Below, piece after piece: positions 35,380-44,981 of a stretch of DNA of 64,000 nt (its first letter is position 1; each line of letters begins with the position of its first letter). The stretch is from Dehalococcoidia bacterium (GTDB lineage Bacteria; Chloroflexota; Dehalococcoidia; UBA2979), in the NCBI GenBank assembly GCA_009379925.1, contig WHSU01000016.1, forward strand, positions 1 to 64,000, written 5' to 3'. The notes under the pieces were generated by a model. That model worked only from the letters and a program-made list of their open reading frames with translations, did no database searches and was not told the origin of the DNA. A program made the position numbers and the translations under genes.

Positions 35380-36651
35380 ATGCCAGGGCCGCTCAACGGG
35401 ATCAAGGTGCTCGAGTTCACTCAGATCATCGCGGGACCATACGGCTGCCAGAACCTTGCCGATATGGGCGCCGAGGTGATCAAGGTCGAGCCACCGGAGG
35501 GTGAGCCGTGGCGTCAGTTCTCGCAGTTCATGCCGAACGAGGCGAAGTACTTCCAGTCGCTCAATCGAGGCAAGAAGTCGCTGGTGCTGCGCCTGCAGGA
35601 TGAGAGCGCGCAGCAGGTGGTCTACGACCTGCTGCCGCAGATCGATGTGGTCGTCATCAACTACCGGCCCGATGTCCCGGCGCGGCTCGGTATCGACTAC
35701 GACACCCTGAGCGAGCTGAAACCCAACCTGATCTACGTGGACAACACGGCCTGGGGGCGCCGCGGGCCGTGGGCGCACCGACCCGGCTATGACATCGTGG
35801 CGCAGTCCGTGTCCGGCCTGATGGCCGCCGAGGGGAAGCTCGACAAGAACGGATCGCCGCGCCAGATCACTTCGACGGCGATCGCGGACTATGGCACTGG
35901 CGTGGCGATCGCGTGGGGCGTCTGCGCCGCGCTGTACCACCGGGAGCGTACCGGCGAGGGCCAGCTCATCGAGTCCACGCTGCTGAACACGGCGCTGGCG
36001 TTCCAGGGCAGTTCCGCGTTCGACTTGCCCGTCGCGGACGCCGCCGTCCATGCCCGCATGGAACGCGTGCATCAGCTACAGGAGCTGGGCGCCCCCTACG
36101 CCGAGTTGCTCGCCGCACACAACCCGCAGGCCCTCCTGACAGTCGGCAACATCTACTACCGCGTGTACTCGACGAAGGATGGCGCGGTGACCATTGGCGC
36201 GCTGTCACCCTCGCTGTTCGCGAAGGTGCGGGCGGCGCTGGACACCGAGTTCCTGGGCTTTGCGGACCCCGAGTTCAACCCGCTGGACCCGGAGTGGAGC
36301 GCGAAGGCTACCAGGGCGGTCGACGAGATCGAGGAGCGCGTGCGCGCCGGGACGACGGCGGAGTGGCTCGAGATCTTCGAGCGCAACGGCGTGCCGTGCG
36401 GTCCGTTGAACTTCGCGGAGGACATGCTGGACGACCCCCAGGTGCAGGCGAACGACATCCCCGTGAGCCTGGAGCACGAGCTGTCCGGCCCGCAACGCCA
36501 GGTCGGTCCGCTGCTGCGCATGAGCAAGACACCCCTGATCCCGCGAAGCGCCTCGCCGGTCCTCGGCCGCCACACGGACGAGGTGCTGCGCCTGGCCGGC
36601 TACGACGACGCACGCATCGCGCAGTTGCGCGAGAGTGGGGCGGTCGCGTAG
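35380..36651 (+). CDS. CaiB/BaiF family III CoA-transferase
   Basis: The 423-residue enzyme moves CoA between organic acids. Family blocks include GIKVLEFTQIIAGPYG, ADMGAEVIKVEPPEG, NLIYVDNTAWGRRGPW and RPGYDIVAQSVSGLM, with the catalytic Asp in GYD. A TAGGAT box at 35335-35340 and GAGAGGGGGATGCG before the ATG support the start. The next gene is a close paralogue of the same length, so a tandem duplication is likely. Donor and acceptor acids are unknown. Confidence 0.88.
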   Translation: MPGPLNGIKVLEFTQIIAGPYGCQNLADMGAEVIKVEPPEGEPWRQFSQFMPNEAKYFQSLNRGKKSLVLRLQDESAQQVVYDLLPQIDVVVINYRPDVPARLGIDYDTLSELKPNLIYVDNTAWGRRGPWAHRPGYDIVAQSVSGLMAAEGKLDKNGSPRQITSTAIADYGTGVAIAWGVCAALYHRERTGEGQLIESTLLNTALAFQGSSAFDLPVADAAVHARMERVHQLQELGAPYAELLAAHNPQALLTVGNIYYRVYSTKDGAVTIGALSPSLFAKVRAALDTEFLGFADPEFNPLDPEWSAKATRAVDEIEERVRAGTTAEWLEIFERNGVPCGPLNFAEDMLDDPQVQANDIPVSLEHELSGPQRQVGPLLRMSKTPLIPRSASPVLGRHTDEVLRLAGYDDARIAQLRESGAVA

Positions 36652-36788
36652 CGAGAGAAACGACGACCGCAGCACGGCGAGCACGCGACCCGGACGGTGA
36701 CTAGCGAACCGGTTGGCCGCACCGCGGGGCTCTCGTAATATCCGCCGCAGTCCCAACCTCACCCTCACGCGCGATGGAAGGTTTCCCC

Positions 36789-38060
36789 ATGGCTTCTGGA
36801 CCACTCAACGGCGTCAAGGTCCTCGAGTTCACGCAGATCATCGCGGGACCGATGAGTTGCCAGTTGCTCGCCGACCTGGGCGCCGACGTGATCAAAGTGG
36901 AGCCACCCGGTGGCGAGCCGTGGCGCCTGAACGCGCAGTTCATCCCGCTGGAGTCGAAGACCTACGCCGGCTTGAACCGCGGCAAGAAGTCGCTGGCCGT
37001 CGACGTCGGGAGCCCGAAGGTGCAGGAGGCCATCCATCGCCTGGTGAAGGAGATGGACGTCATCGTCATCAACTACCGGCCGGATGTCGCGAAGCGGCTG
37101 CGCATCGACTACGACACGCTGGCGGGCATCAAGCCGGACCTGGTCTACATGGACAACACCGCCTTCGGGCGCGAGGGGCCGTGGGCCAACCGCCCGGGCT
37201 ACGACATCGTGGTGCAGGCGGCCTCCGGACTGATGTCCTCGGTGGGCAAGGTGGACAAGGACGGCACGCCGCTGGTGCCGCCGGCCTTCGCGGACACGAC
37301 CACGGCCTACTCGATGGCCCTCGGCGTCTGTGCCGCGCTCTTCTACAAGGCGATGACCGGCAAGGGCCAGCGCGTGGAGACCTCGTTGCTGGTCAACGCG
37401 CTGACCACGCACATGAGCGCGTTCATGTCGCTCCCCGCCGCCGATGGCGACACGCGGGAGATGTTCCTCAAGGCGCTGGAGGACGCGAGGGCCAGCGGCA
37501 TGCCGTACGCCGACTTCCTTGAGCTCCGCAACGAGATGATGCGCCGTCAGGCCGGCGGGAACGTGTACTACCGGGCGTTTCTCACCAGCAACGGCGCGAT
37601 CGCGATCGGCGCGCTGTCGAAGGGGCTGCGCGACAAAGTGCGCGCCGCGCTCAACATCGAACACAACCGCGACGAGCCGGACTACAACCCGCTGGACCCG
37701 GCACAGATCGAGGCGGACAAGCAACTGCGCGCCTAAGTGGAGGCGATGATCCGCGGCGAGACCTCCGAACACTGGGAGGAGCGCTTCGAGCAGTTCGGCG
37801 TGCCGGTCAGTAAGGTCTACTTCGTCCAGGAACTGTTGGAGCACCCGCAGGTGAAGGCCAACGGCTACGCCGTGGACGTGGAGCACGACCTCGCCGGCCC
37901 CGCCACCATGGTTTCGCCGGCGTGGAAGATGAGCGCGTCGCCCCCGGCGGCGCAGGGCGCCTCACCGCCACTCGGCCGCGACACTGACGCCATCCTCTCC
38001 AGTGTTGGATACTCCGCCGAAGAGATCGAGGCGATGCGCGGCGAGGGCGCCATCCGGTAG
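36789..38060 (+). pseudogene. CaiB/BaiF CoA-transferase paralogue with in-frame stop
   Basis: The reading frame covers 424 codons, the same as the upstream copy. It has VKVLEFTQIIAGP, ADLGADVIKVEPPGG, RPGYDIVVQAASGLM (catalytic Asp) and a normal C-terminus (LLEHPQVKANGYAVDVEHDL). At 37734-37736 the frame reads TAA, between QLRA and VEAMIRGETSEHW. Alignment to the paralogue puts Glu at or next to this position, so one G-to-T change in GAA would make it. Downstream codons look conserved, so the event is recent, or a sequencing error, or read through. A GTG directly after the stop could restart. TAATAT at 36736-36741 is a likely -10. Confidence 0.8.
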
Positions 38061-38094
38061 CCCGGCTCACGCCTCCAGCGGGAGCAAATGACCT

Positions 38095-38862
38095 ATGGCA
38101 TCTGGCGGGGACCCTCTGGCCGTCGTGAGCGTCCGGGACGGCATCGGTCGCCTCCGGCTGAACCGGCCGGAGAAGCGGAACGCCATCAGTGCGGCCCTGG
38201 CCGCGCAGATCCACGAGGCGATGGAGCGGCTGGACGACGACGCGTCCGTCGCGGTCATCATCGTGGAGGGCACCGGCGGCGCGTTCAGCGCCGGCGCCGA
38301 CATGAACGAGTCGAACGCGGCCTACGAGGCGGGTGAGCGCCGCTTCAACCCCTCCGCGGAAGCCGCGGCGCGGGTCGGCGCCTCGCCGAAACCGACGATC
38401 GCATCGATCGACGGCCCGGCGATGGGGGCCGGCGCCTTGCTCGCCTGCTCCGCCGACCTGCGCGTGATCACGGACCGTGTGCGCTTCCGCTTCCCCGGCG
38501 CGGAGTACGGGCTGGTCGTCGGTGCGGCCGGGCTCTCCTCGCTGGTGCCGAAGGCGATCGCGAAGGAGCTGATCTACACCTCCCGCATCGTGGAGGCGGA
38601 GGAGGCGCTGCGCCTGGGGCTCGCCAGCCGCGTCGTGCCGGCGGAGGACCTGGAGGCGAGCACGCTCGACCTCGCGCGCGCCGTCGCGGCGGCGTCGCCG
38701 CTGGCGCTGGAGTGGTCGAAGCGTGTGATCGAGACCGGGGCGGCCGGAGGTGACGCCGCAACCCTGGAAGCGCAGGCCGACCTCGTACTGCGAGGGGGCG
38801 CCGACCACCGGGAGCGGTTCAGCAAGGCGACGCAACGCGTCACCGGGAGGACCGGGGCGTGA
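38095..38862 (+). CDS. Enoyl-CoA hydratase/isomerase family protein
   Basis: The 255-residue crotonase-fold protein has the oxyanion-hole blocks GTGGAFSAGADMNE and DGPAMGAGALLACSADLRV. The two catalytic-type Glu positions appear occupied, in GAEYGL and AKELIYTS. It probably hydrates enoyl-CoA or isomerises it. GGAGCAA lies before the ATG. It follows the CoA-transferases by 34 bases on the same strand, giving a plausible activation-and-oxidation unit for an organic acid. Confidence 0.85.
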   Translation: MASGGDPLAVVSVRDGIGRLRLNRPEKRNAISAALAAQIHEAMERLDDDASVAVIIVEGTGGAFSAGADMNESNAAYEAGERRFNPSAEAAARVGASPKPTIASIDGPAMGAGALLACSADLRVITDRVRFRFPGAEYGLVVGAAGLSSLVPKAIAKELIYTSRIVEAEEALRLGLASRVVPAEDLEASTLDLARAVAAASPLALEWSKRVIETGAAGGDAATLEAQADLVLRGGADHRERFSKATQRVTGRTGA

Positions 38863-38970
38863 ACAGCCGCGCGCGGTGTCTCTTCCAGCGCGTCCCCGAC
38901 GTGGACCGCACGGGCACATCAATCAGAAGCAGGCCACCGGACATCCCGGCCGCCTGACGGGAGGACACCA

Positions 38971-39462
38971 ATGGCCGACCAGGGTCTCGAGGCAGATGTC
39001 ATACAGCGGATGACCGAGCGCGGACTGACGCTCGGTACGGCGGAGTCGACCGTTGGTGGCATGATCGGCCACCTGCTGACGAACGTCCCCGGCTCCTCCA
39101 AAGTGTTCGTGGGAGGGGTGACCGCGTACGGGCGCCGTCCCAAGCTCGAGCTGCTGGGGGTACGCCCCGAGACGGTGCGCGACCAGGGATCGGTGGCGGA
39201 GCAGACCGTGCGCGAGATGGCAGAGGGCGCCCGTCGCGCCATCGGTACGGCGGTCGGCGTGGCGGAGTCCGGCATCGCCGGACCAAGCAGCAACCCGGAC
39301 CGCCCGGGCGGCCTCTACTACATCGGCGTGGCCGCCGACGACTACGACCGGGTCGAACGCTACGTGATCGACGGCGACCGCGAGTCGACGAAGGCACAGG
39401 CGTCGCAGGCCGCGCTCCAGATGGTGCTCGACTACCTGGACGAGTCCTCCGCGGACGCATAG
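38971..39462 (+). CDS. CinA C-terminal domain protein (nicotinamide-nucleotide amidase-like)
   Basis: The 163-residue protein is the stand-alone C-terminal domain of CinA/PncC, which deamidates nicotinamide mononucleotide in NAD recycling. It shows LGTAESTVGGMIGHLLTNVPGSSKVF, ELLGV and AESGIAGPSSNP, with the family's usual blocks. In PncC the first block is normally AESCTGG; here the Cys is a Ser. GGGAGGACACCA precedes the ATG. A second NAD salvage set is at 62549-64000. Confidence 0.82.
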   Translation: MADQGLEADVIQRMTERGLTLGTAESTVGGMIGHLLTNVPGSSKVFVGGVTAYGRRPKLELLGVRPETVRDQGSVAEQTVREMAEGARRAIGTAVGVAESGIAGPSSNPDRPGGLYYIGVAADDYDRVERYVIDGDRESTKAQASQAALQMVLDYLDESSADA

Positions 39463-39503
39463 CACACAACGGCCAAGCCACGGGCAGGCGGAAGGAGCGG
39501 GGT

Positions 39504-42200
39504 ATGACCGAGCGCGCAGGCGCGACCGGCGCATCGAGGGGCGAGGGTGAGCACTGCGGGGGACAGGAGTCCGCCGCCGCCAACGGGCGCCGCGACTTCG
39601 CGCTACCCGGCGACCGCCCCGTGTGGGGCCGCGACCGCCCGATGCGCATCGAGCACCTGAAGCTGGAATTCGACTTCGACATCGACCGGCGTCAGGTCCG
39701 AGGCATCGCCACCACCACCTTCCGGCCGCGGCAGGAGGGCCTGCGCGAGGCCGTCTTCGACGCCATCGAACTGGATGTCGAGTCCGTCACGGACGGTGGG
39801 GGGCGCGAGCTGCCGTTCAAGGTCGGCGACCGGGAGTTGTGCATCGACCTCGGCCGGGCGCGCTCGCCCCGACGCTCGATCACCACGGTCGTGCGCTACC
39901 ATTGCCGGCCGCGGCGCGGGCTGTACTTCAACCTGCCGGACGAGGGCTACCCCAACCGCCCGACGCAGATCTGGACGCAGGGCCAGGCCGAGGACAGCGC
40001 CTACTACTTCCCGGTCTTCGACTTCCCCGGCGAGAAGTTCACGTCCGAGGTGATCGCGCACGTGCCGCAGGGCTGGACGGCCGTGAGCAATGGCCGCCTC
40101 GAGTCGCGCTCGGAGAACCGGCGGCGCAGGCGCGCGACGTGGCACTGGAAGCAGGAGCGACCGCATCCGGCGTACCTGATCACGCTCACGGCGAGCGAGT
40201 TCGAGGTCGTGGAGCACGACGCGGACGGCGTGCCCGTGCAGTACTGCGGCCCGAAAGGCAGCACCGCCGACCTCGAGCGCGCCTTCGGGCGGACCCCCGA
40301 GATGGTCCGCTACTTCGCCGAGAAGATCGGCGTGCCCTACCCGTGGGCGAAGTACGTGACCGTCGCGATCCACGACTTCATCTTCGGCGGCATGGAGAAC
40401 ACCTCCGCCACCACCATGACCGACACCCTGCTGCACGACGAGCGCGCGCACCAGGACTACGCGGAGGCCGCCGACTCCATCACCTCGCACGAACTCGCGC
40501 ACCAGTGGTTCGGCGACCTGCTCACCTGCCGCGAGTGGTCGCACGGCTGGTTGAACGAGAGCTTCGCGACCTACTTCGACGCGCTCTTCGTGGAACACCA
40601 GCACGGCTGGGACCGCTTCCGCTACGACGTCCAGCAGAAGACCCAGCAGTACCTGGCGGAGGACTCCGAGGCCTACCGCCGGCCGATGGTGCTGAACGTC
40701 TACTCGGAGCCCATCGACATCTTCGACCGGCACCTCTACGAGCGCGGCTCGGTGATCCTGGACATGCTGCGCACGAACCTGGGTGACGATCTCTGGTGGC
40801 GGGCCATCAACCGCTACGTGGCGAAGCACCAGGAGCAGGACGTGCTCACGCACGACTTCCAGCGCGCCATCGAGGAGGCCACCGGCCGCAACATGGACTG
40901 GTTCTTCCAGCAGTGGGTGTGGAAGGGCGGCCACCCGGAGTTCAAGGCCTCCTACCAGTGGGACGGCGCGAACCGCCTGGCCACGGTGCAGCTCAAGCAG
41001 GGCCAGAAGCCGGACGACCAGCTCACCTCGATCTACCGCACGCCTATGGAGATCGGCTTCCAGACACAGCGGGGCTTCCAGCGTTTCACCGTCCAGGTGA
41101 CCGACGCCGAGCACTCGTTCGTGTTCCCGCTCGACTCGGAACCCGAGTTCGTCTCGATCGACCCGGCCGGGCGCGTGCTGAAAACCCTGGAGTTCAAGCC
41201 GGGCGAGGCGCAGCTCAAAAAGCGCCTCACAGACGACCCGGAAGCCGTCGGCCGCATCGAGGCCGCGAAGGGCCTCGGCAAGCTCGCCTCGCCGGGCGCG
41301 ATCGAGGCGCTGCGTGCGGCGCTGCTGGACGAGGGCACGTTGGACTACGTGCGCGCGGAGGTCGCGACGGCGCTCGGCAAGGCGAAGTCCGAGGCAGCCC
41401 GCGATGCCCTGGTCGCGGGCGTCGCGGCAAAGCCCTCACGGGTGCGGCGCGCGATTGCCGCGGCGCTCGGTAACTTCCGCGACGAGGTCGCCGCGAAGGC
41501 CCTCGCCGGCTTCCTGCAGGGGCGCGGCGACCCCTCGTACTACGCGCAGGCTGCCGCCGCGACCGCTCTCGGCAAGACGCTGCGACCGAGCGCATACCGC
41601 GCGCTCACGCGAGTCATCGGGCGCCCCTCGCACAACGAGGTGATCACGGCAGGCGCGCTCGCGGGCCTCGGGTCGCTACGCGACGCACGGGCCATCGACC
41701 TGCTGCTGGAGCAGGCGGATTGGGGCAAGCACCCGAACATCCGCCGAGCGGCGGTCGCCGCGCTAGGCGAGCTGGCCCCGCACGCCGACGAGGCGGCGCG
41801 GCTGCGCGTCCGCGAGCGCCTGGAGCAACTCATCGATGACCCCGCGCTCCGAGTGCAGCTCACAGCGATCCACGCGCTGGAGTCGATGAAGCAACCGGCC
41901 GCGGTGGGCGCGCTCAACGGCCTAGCCGGCCGTGCCCTCGATGGCCGCGTGCGCCGCACGGCGCGTACGGCCGCCCGCACGCTCAGCGAGGGCGCCGACA
42001 AGGGCGAAGAGGTGAAGTCGCTCCGTGACGAGCTGGAACAGCTCCAGCAGGAGAACCAGCGCCTGAAGGATCGCCTCACCAACATCGAGACCCGCCTCGA
42101 CGGCTCGAAGGCCGCCACCCGCGCCTCGAACGGCGCGACCGCGAGACGGGCCGCCGGGACGCCACGGACCACGACCCGCGCGGGACGGAAGCGGACATGA
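39504..42200 (+). CDS. M1-family zinc aminopeptidase with C-terminal HEAT repeats
   Basis: The 898-residue protein has an M1 peptidase region (about 45-560). The GxMEN exopeptidase motif is GGMENTSATT (near 295). The zinc site is HELAH at 329-333, with the third ligand Glu 19 residues later in WLNESF. Then comes a run of HEAT-like helical repeats (about 575-850), visible as recurring A-A-x-A-L-G-x-L patterns, a short coiled coil (LRDELEQLQQENQRLKDRL) and a basic Ala/Thr tail. No signal peptide is visible, so it may act in the cytoplasm. The ATG follows AAGGAG. The stop overlaps the redoxin start. Confidence 0.87.
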   Translation: MTERAGATGASRGEGEHCGGQESAAANGRRDFALPGDRPVWGRDRPMRIEHLKLEFDFDIDRRQVRGIATTTFRPRQEGLREAVFDAIELDVESVTDGGGRELPFKVGDRELCIDLGRARSPRRSITTVVRYHCRPRRGLYFNLPDEGYPNRPTQIWTQGQAEDSAYYFPVFDFPGEKFTSEVIAHVPQGWTAVSNGRLESRSENRRRRRATWHWKQERPHPAYLITLTASEFEVVEHDADGVPVQYCGPKGSTADLERAFGRTPEMVRYFAEKIGVPYPWAKYVTVAIHDFIFGGMENTSATTMTDTLLHDERAHQDYAEAADSITSHELAHQWFGDLLTCREWSHGWLNESFATYFDALFVEHQHGWDRFRYDVQQKTQQYLAEDSEAYRRPMVLNVYSEPIDIFDRHLYERGSVILDMLRTNLGDDLWWRAINRYVAKHQEQDVLTHDFQRAIEEATGRNMDWFFQQWVWKGGHPEFKASYQWDGANRLATVQLKQGQKPDDQLTSIYRTPMEIGFQTQRGFQRFTVQVTDAEHSFVFPLDSEPEFVSIDPAGRVLKTLEFKPGEAQLKKRLTDDPEAVGRIEAAKGLGKLASPGAIEALRAALLDEGTLDYVRAEVATALGKAKSEAARDALVAGVAAKPSRVRRAIAAALGNFRDEVAAKALAGFLQGRGDPSYYAQAAAATALGKTLRPSAYRALTRVIGRPSHNEVITAGALAGLGSLRDARAIDLLLEQADWGKHPNIRRAAVAALGELAPHADEAARLRVRERLEQLIDDPALRVQLTAIHALESMKQPAAVGALNGLAGRALDGRVRRTARTAARTLSEGADKGEEVKSLRDELEQLQQENQRLKDRLTNIETRLDGSKAATRASNGATARRAAGTPRTTTRAGRKRT

Positions 42201-43228
42201 CGCAACAACGCGAGCCCGAAGCCGAGCAGGGGCCGGTCAACGCGCCGGAGTTCACGGGCGGCGAGTGGCTGCAGGGCGGCCCCGTGCCCGTGCGCGGCTC
42301 GGGCAAGGTCGTCCTCGTCGACTTCTGGGACTACACGTGTGTGAACTGCCTCAGGACACTGCCCTACCTGACGGAGTGGCATCGACGGTACGCCGAGCAC
42401 GGGCTGGTGATCGTCGGCGTGCACACGCCGGAGTTCTCGTTCGCGCGGAACCCGGAGCATGTGAAGCGGGCCATCGCGCACCTCGCGCTGGACTACCCGG
42501 TAGTCCTCGATGCGGAGTTCGCGATCTGGCAGGCCTACGCCAACCGATACTGGCCGGCGAAGTACTTCGTGGACATCAACGGCAAGATCGTCGCGCGCCA
42601 CTACGGCGAGGGTGGCTACGCCGAGTCCGAGCGCCTGATCCAGATGCTGCTGGCCCAGCAGCCCGGCTTCGACGCCGTGCTGCCCGAGGTGATGGAGCCG
42701 GTGCGGCCCGAGGACAGCGCCGGCGCCGTCTGCTACCGCGTGACTCCCGAGCTGTACTGCGGCTACTCCCGAGGGCTCATCGGCAACATCGGCAACGTGC
42801 AGGTGGACCAGGCGACGGAGTTCACGGACCCAGGCAAACACCTCGAGGGCACTCTCTACCTGGAGGGGGCGTGGATGCTCCAGCGGGAGAGCGCGTCGCG
42901 GCCGTTTGGCGCGCGGGGCGTGAGCCGCATGCACCTGGACTTCATGGCCGCGGATGTGAACCTGGTCATGCACCCGCCCCTGACCGGCGGTCCCGCACAG
43001 GTACGCGTGCTCCTCGATGGCGCCGAGCCGGGCGAACTGGCGGGCGAGGACGTCCGCGGCGGGGCCGTCACAGTCGACGTGCCGCGCATGTACGCGCTCG
43101 TGCGCAGCGACGAGGTCGAGCGGCGCTCGCTCACGCTCGAGACGTCGTCCGACGGCGTGTCGGCGTTCGCATTCACGTTCACCTCGTGCGTGGCGCCCCC
43201 GCCGGCAGACTCGCGAGGGACGCCCTAG
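42197..43228 (+). CDS. Thioredoxin-like protein (DipZ C-terminal type)
   Basis: This 343-residue protein has a TlpA/AhpC-like redoxin domain at residues 30-170, with the active site CVNC (Cys48, Cys51) after LVDFWDYT. A second beta-rich domain follows (about 200-335), as in the C-terminal part of DipZ. No signal peptide or membrane segment is present, and no CcdA-like partner is adjacent. Its ATG overlaps the peptidase stop by 4 bases (ATGA). A degenerate copy of its 3' end is at 44009-44087. Confidence 0.85.
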   Translation: MTQQREPEAEQGPVNAPEFTGGEWLQGGPVPVRGSGKVVLVDFWDYTCVNCLRTLPYLTEWHRRYAEHGLVIVGVHTPEFSFARNPEHVKRAIAHLALDYPVVLDAEFAIWQAYANRYWPAKYFVDINGKIVARHYGEGGYAESERLIQMLLAQQPGFDAVLPEVMEPVRPEDSAGAVCYRVTPELYCGYSRGLIGNIGNVQVDQATEFTDPGKHLEGTLYLEGAWMLQRESASRPFGARGVSRMHLDFMAADVNLVMHPPLTGGPAQVRVLLDGAEPGELAGEDVRGGAVTVDVPRMYALVRSDEVERRSLTLETSSDGVSAFAFTFTSCVAPPPADSRGTP

Positions 43229-43297
43229 TAGAGCCGCGCCCTTCTCATCACTCGGCTATCGATTCGTCGGAGGTGGTGCATCGCGCGTCTCGGTCAG

Positions 43298-43948
43298 GTG
43301 TTATGGCTGGGAGGCGGGCAGTGGTCGGGGAAGACCTCGGTCGCTCGCCTGCTCGCCCAGCGGTACGGCCTCACGCACTACTCGTACGACGCGCAGGACG
43401 CCGGTGCACACCTCGATCGAGCGCGCCAGGAGCCCGAGCGCTTCCCGGTGCGCGCGAGGATCGCGCAAGCGGTCGACGCCGGCACCTTCGCGGAGACGTG
43501 GGTCACACTGAGCGCCGACGCGCTGGCAGAGGAGGCACGCCGCTCACACATGGAGCGGTTCGCGATGGTGTTGGACGACATCAAAGCGATGCCAGCGGAA
43601 GAAGTGGTGCTGGCGGAGGGCTGGGGGCTGCGTCCCGAACTGATCATTCGCTTTTGCGACGAGCAGCGGCGTGCCGCGTTCCTGCAGCCGACTGAGAGCT
43701 TCCGTCAGCACCAGATCAAAACATTGCCGCGCGCGGCGAGCCTCGGCATGGAGGTCTCGGACCCGGCGCTGGCGCAACAGCACCGAGTCGAGCGCGACCG
43801 AATGCTGGCAGCGGAGGTGGCTGCGGAGGCGCGTCGACTCGGGATGCTCGCGATCGACGTGGACGGCTCCGTGGGCATCGAGGGGATCGCAACGCGCCTC
43901 GAAGCACAGTGGGCGCCGTTTCTGCCGCAGACCGAGATACGGCCTTAG
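43298..43948 (+). CDS. P-loop kinase-like ATPase
   Basis: The 216-residue protein has Walker A WLGGGQWSGKTSVARLLA near its start, then HYSYDAQDAGAHL and a possible Walker B (EEVVLAEGWGL). It resembles small-molecule kinases but no substrate motif is decisive. The annotated GTG has no ribosome site. The in-frame codons before it (ATC GCG CGT CTC GGT CAG) look like protein, and GGAGG lies 6 bases before that ATC at 43280. An ATC start is therefore possible. Confidence 0.72.
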   Translation: MLWLGGGQWSGKTSVARLLAQRYGLTHYSYDAQDAGAHLDRARQEPERFPVRARIAQAVDAGTFAETWVTLSADALAEEARRSHMERFAMVLDDIKAMPAEEVVLAEGWGLRPELIIRFCDEQRRAAFLQPTESFRQHQIKTLPRAASLGMEVSDPALAQQHRVERDRMLAAEVAAEARRLGMLAIDVDGSVGIEGIATRLEAQWAPFLPQTEIRP

Positions 43949-44008
43949 CCCACCCCGTGTGCACCGCTGGTTGCGCCCCGTGCCCCGGCGCACCTTCAAG
44001 GCGGCGCC

Positions 44009-44087
44009 GATCGCTCACGCTCGAGCATCGTCCGACGGCGTCCGCGCGTCCGCGTTCACGTTCCCCTCGTGCGTCGCACCCCACCGG
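44009..44087 (+). pseudogene. Remnant copy of the redoxin gene 3' end
   Basis: The stretch closely matches bases 43124-43205 near the end of the redoxin gene. It includes CGCTCACGCTCGAG, GTCCGACGGCGT and TTCACGTTC-CCTCGTGCGT. In the matching frame it encodes SSDGVRASAFTFPSCVAP, against SSDGVSAFAFTFTSCVAP in the gene. Small indels break the frame. The kinase gene lies between the two copies. A duplicate redoxin gene was probably lost, leaving this tail. Confidence 0.7.
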
Positions 44088-44101
44088 AGGAGGCGCGGGG
44101 G

Positions 44102-44107
44102 TAAGCT
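44102..44107 (+). promoter_or_regulatory. TAAGCT -10 box candidate
   Basis: TAAGCT lies 48 bases before the ATG at 44156, which has its own GGAGG. No convincing -35 box is visible. Confidence 0.3.
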
Positions 44108-44155
44108 CTGCGCCCGAACGCGGTCGAGGGCATCGCGAGGCGGACAGGAGGGGCT

Positions 44156-44923
44156 ATGCCGTCCAGCAGCATCAACGGGATCGACCTGTACTACGAGCGA
44201 AACGGGGAGGGCGACCCCGTCGTCTTCCTGCACGGCGCGGGCGGCAACCACATGTCGTGGTGGCAGCAGGTGCCCGCGTTCCGCGACCGCTACGAGTGCA
44301 TCACCATTGACCATCGGGGCTTCGGCCGCTCGGTGGACACCACCGGCGAGGGGCCTGCGCGCTTCGTCGAGGACCTTGAGACGCTGCTCGGAGAACTCGA
44401 AATCGAGCGCACCGCGCTCGTGGCACAGTCGATGGGCGGACGCACGGCGCTCGGCTTCACGGTGCGGCACCCGGACCGCGTGCGGGCGCTGGTCATGGCC
44501 GACACGTGGGGCTTCTTCGACTGGCCGGAGTTGCAGGAGGAAGTGCAGCGGATGCGCGAGCAGGACGGCGCCGCCGAGGCGCCCCTCACGCAGCGCGCCC
44601 TGGGACGCGGCTTCCAGGAGCGTGAGCCAGCTCGGACGTTCCTCTACCAGCAGATCGCGGCGCTCAACCCTCCGCGCAACCTGCAGGGCATGGCGCAGGG
44701 CGCTCCGACGCGCGACCAGGTGGCCGCGCTGCAGGTGCCTACGATGTTCATCGTGGGTTCCGAGGACCCGCTGACGCCGCCGGCGATCCTCAAGCGGGTG
44801 CACGAGATCATCGAGGGCTCGGAGTTCCGGGAGTTCCCTGGGTGCGGGCACTCGGTCTACTTCGAGGATGGGCCCGCCTTCAACGAGGCGATCGGCGACT
44901 TCCTCGCACGCCACGATTCGTAG
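44156..44923 (+). CDS. Alpha/beta hydrolase
   Basis: This 255-residue hydrolase has FLHGAGGNHMSWW (oxyanion), DHRGFGRS, the elbow VAQSMGGRTALGF with the nucleophile Ser, GSEDPLTPP (acid) and GCGHSVYFE (His). It resembles 3-oxoadipate enol-lactonase and related esterases. GGACAGGAGGGGCT precedes the ATG. Its start (MPSSSINGIDLYYERNGEG) resembles those of the hydrolases at 10479 and 11409, so the three are probably paralogous. Confidence 0.85.
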   Translation: MPSSSINGIDLYYERNGEGDPVVFLHGAGGNHMSWWQQVPAFRDRYECITIDHRGFGRSVDTTGEGPARFVEDLETLLGELEIERTALVAQSMGGRTALGFTVRHPDRVRALVMADTWGFFDWPELQEEVQRMREQDGAAEAPLTQRALGRGFQEREPARTFLYQQIAALNPPRNLQGMAQGAPTRDQVAALQVPTMFIVGSEDPLTPPAILKRVHEIIEGSEFREFPGCGHSVYFEDGPAFNEAIGDFLARHDS

Positions 44924-44981
44924 AGACTGCCTGAGGCAGAGCGGGCAGCCCCAGGGGGAGCAGGAGAGGCGTGGACGCCGG

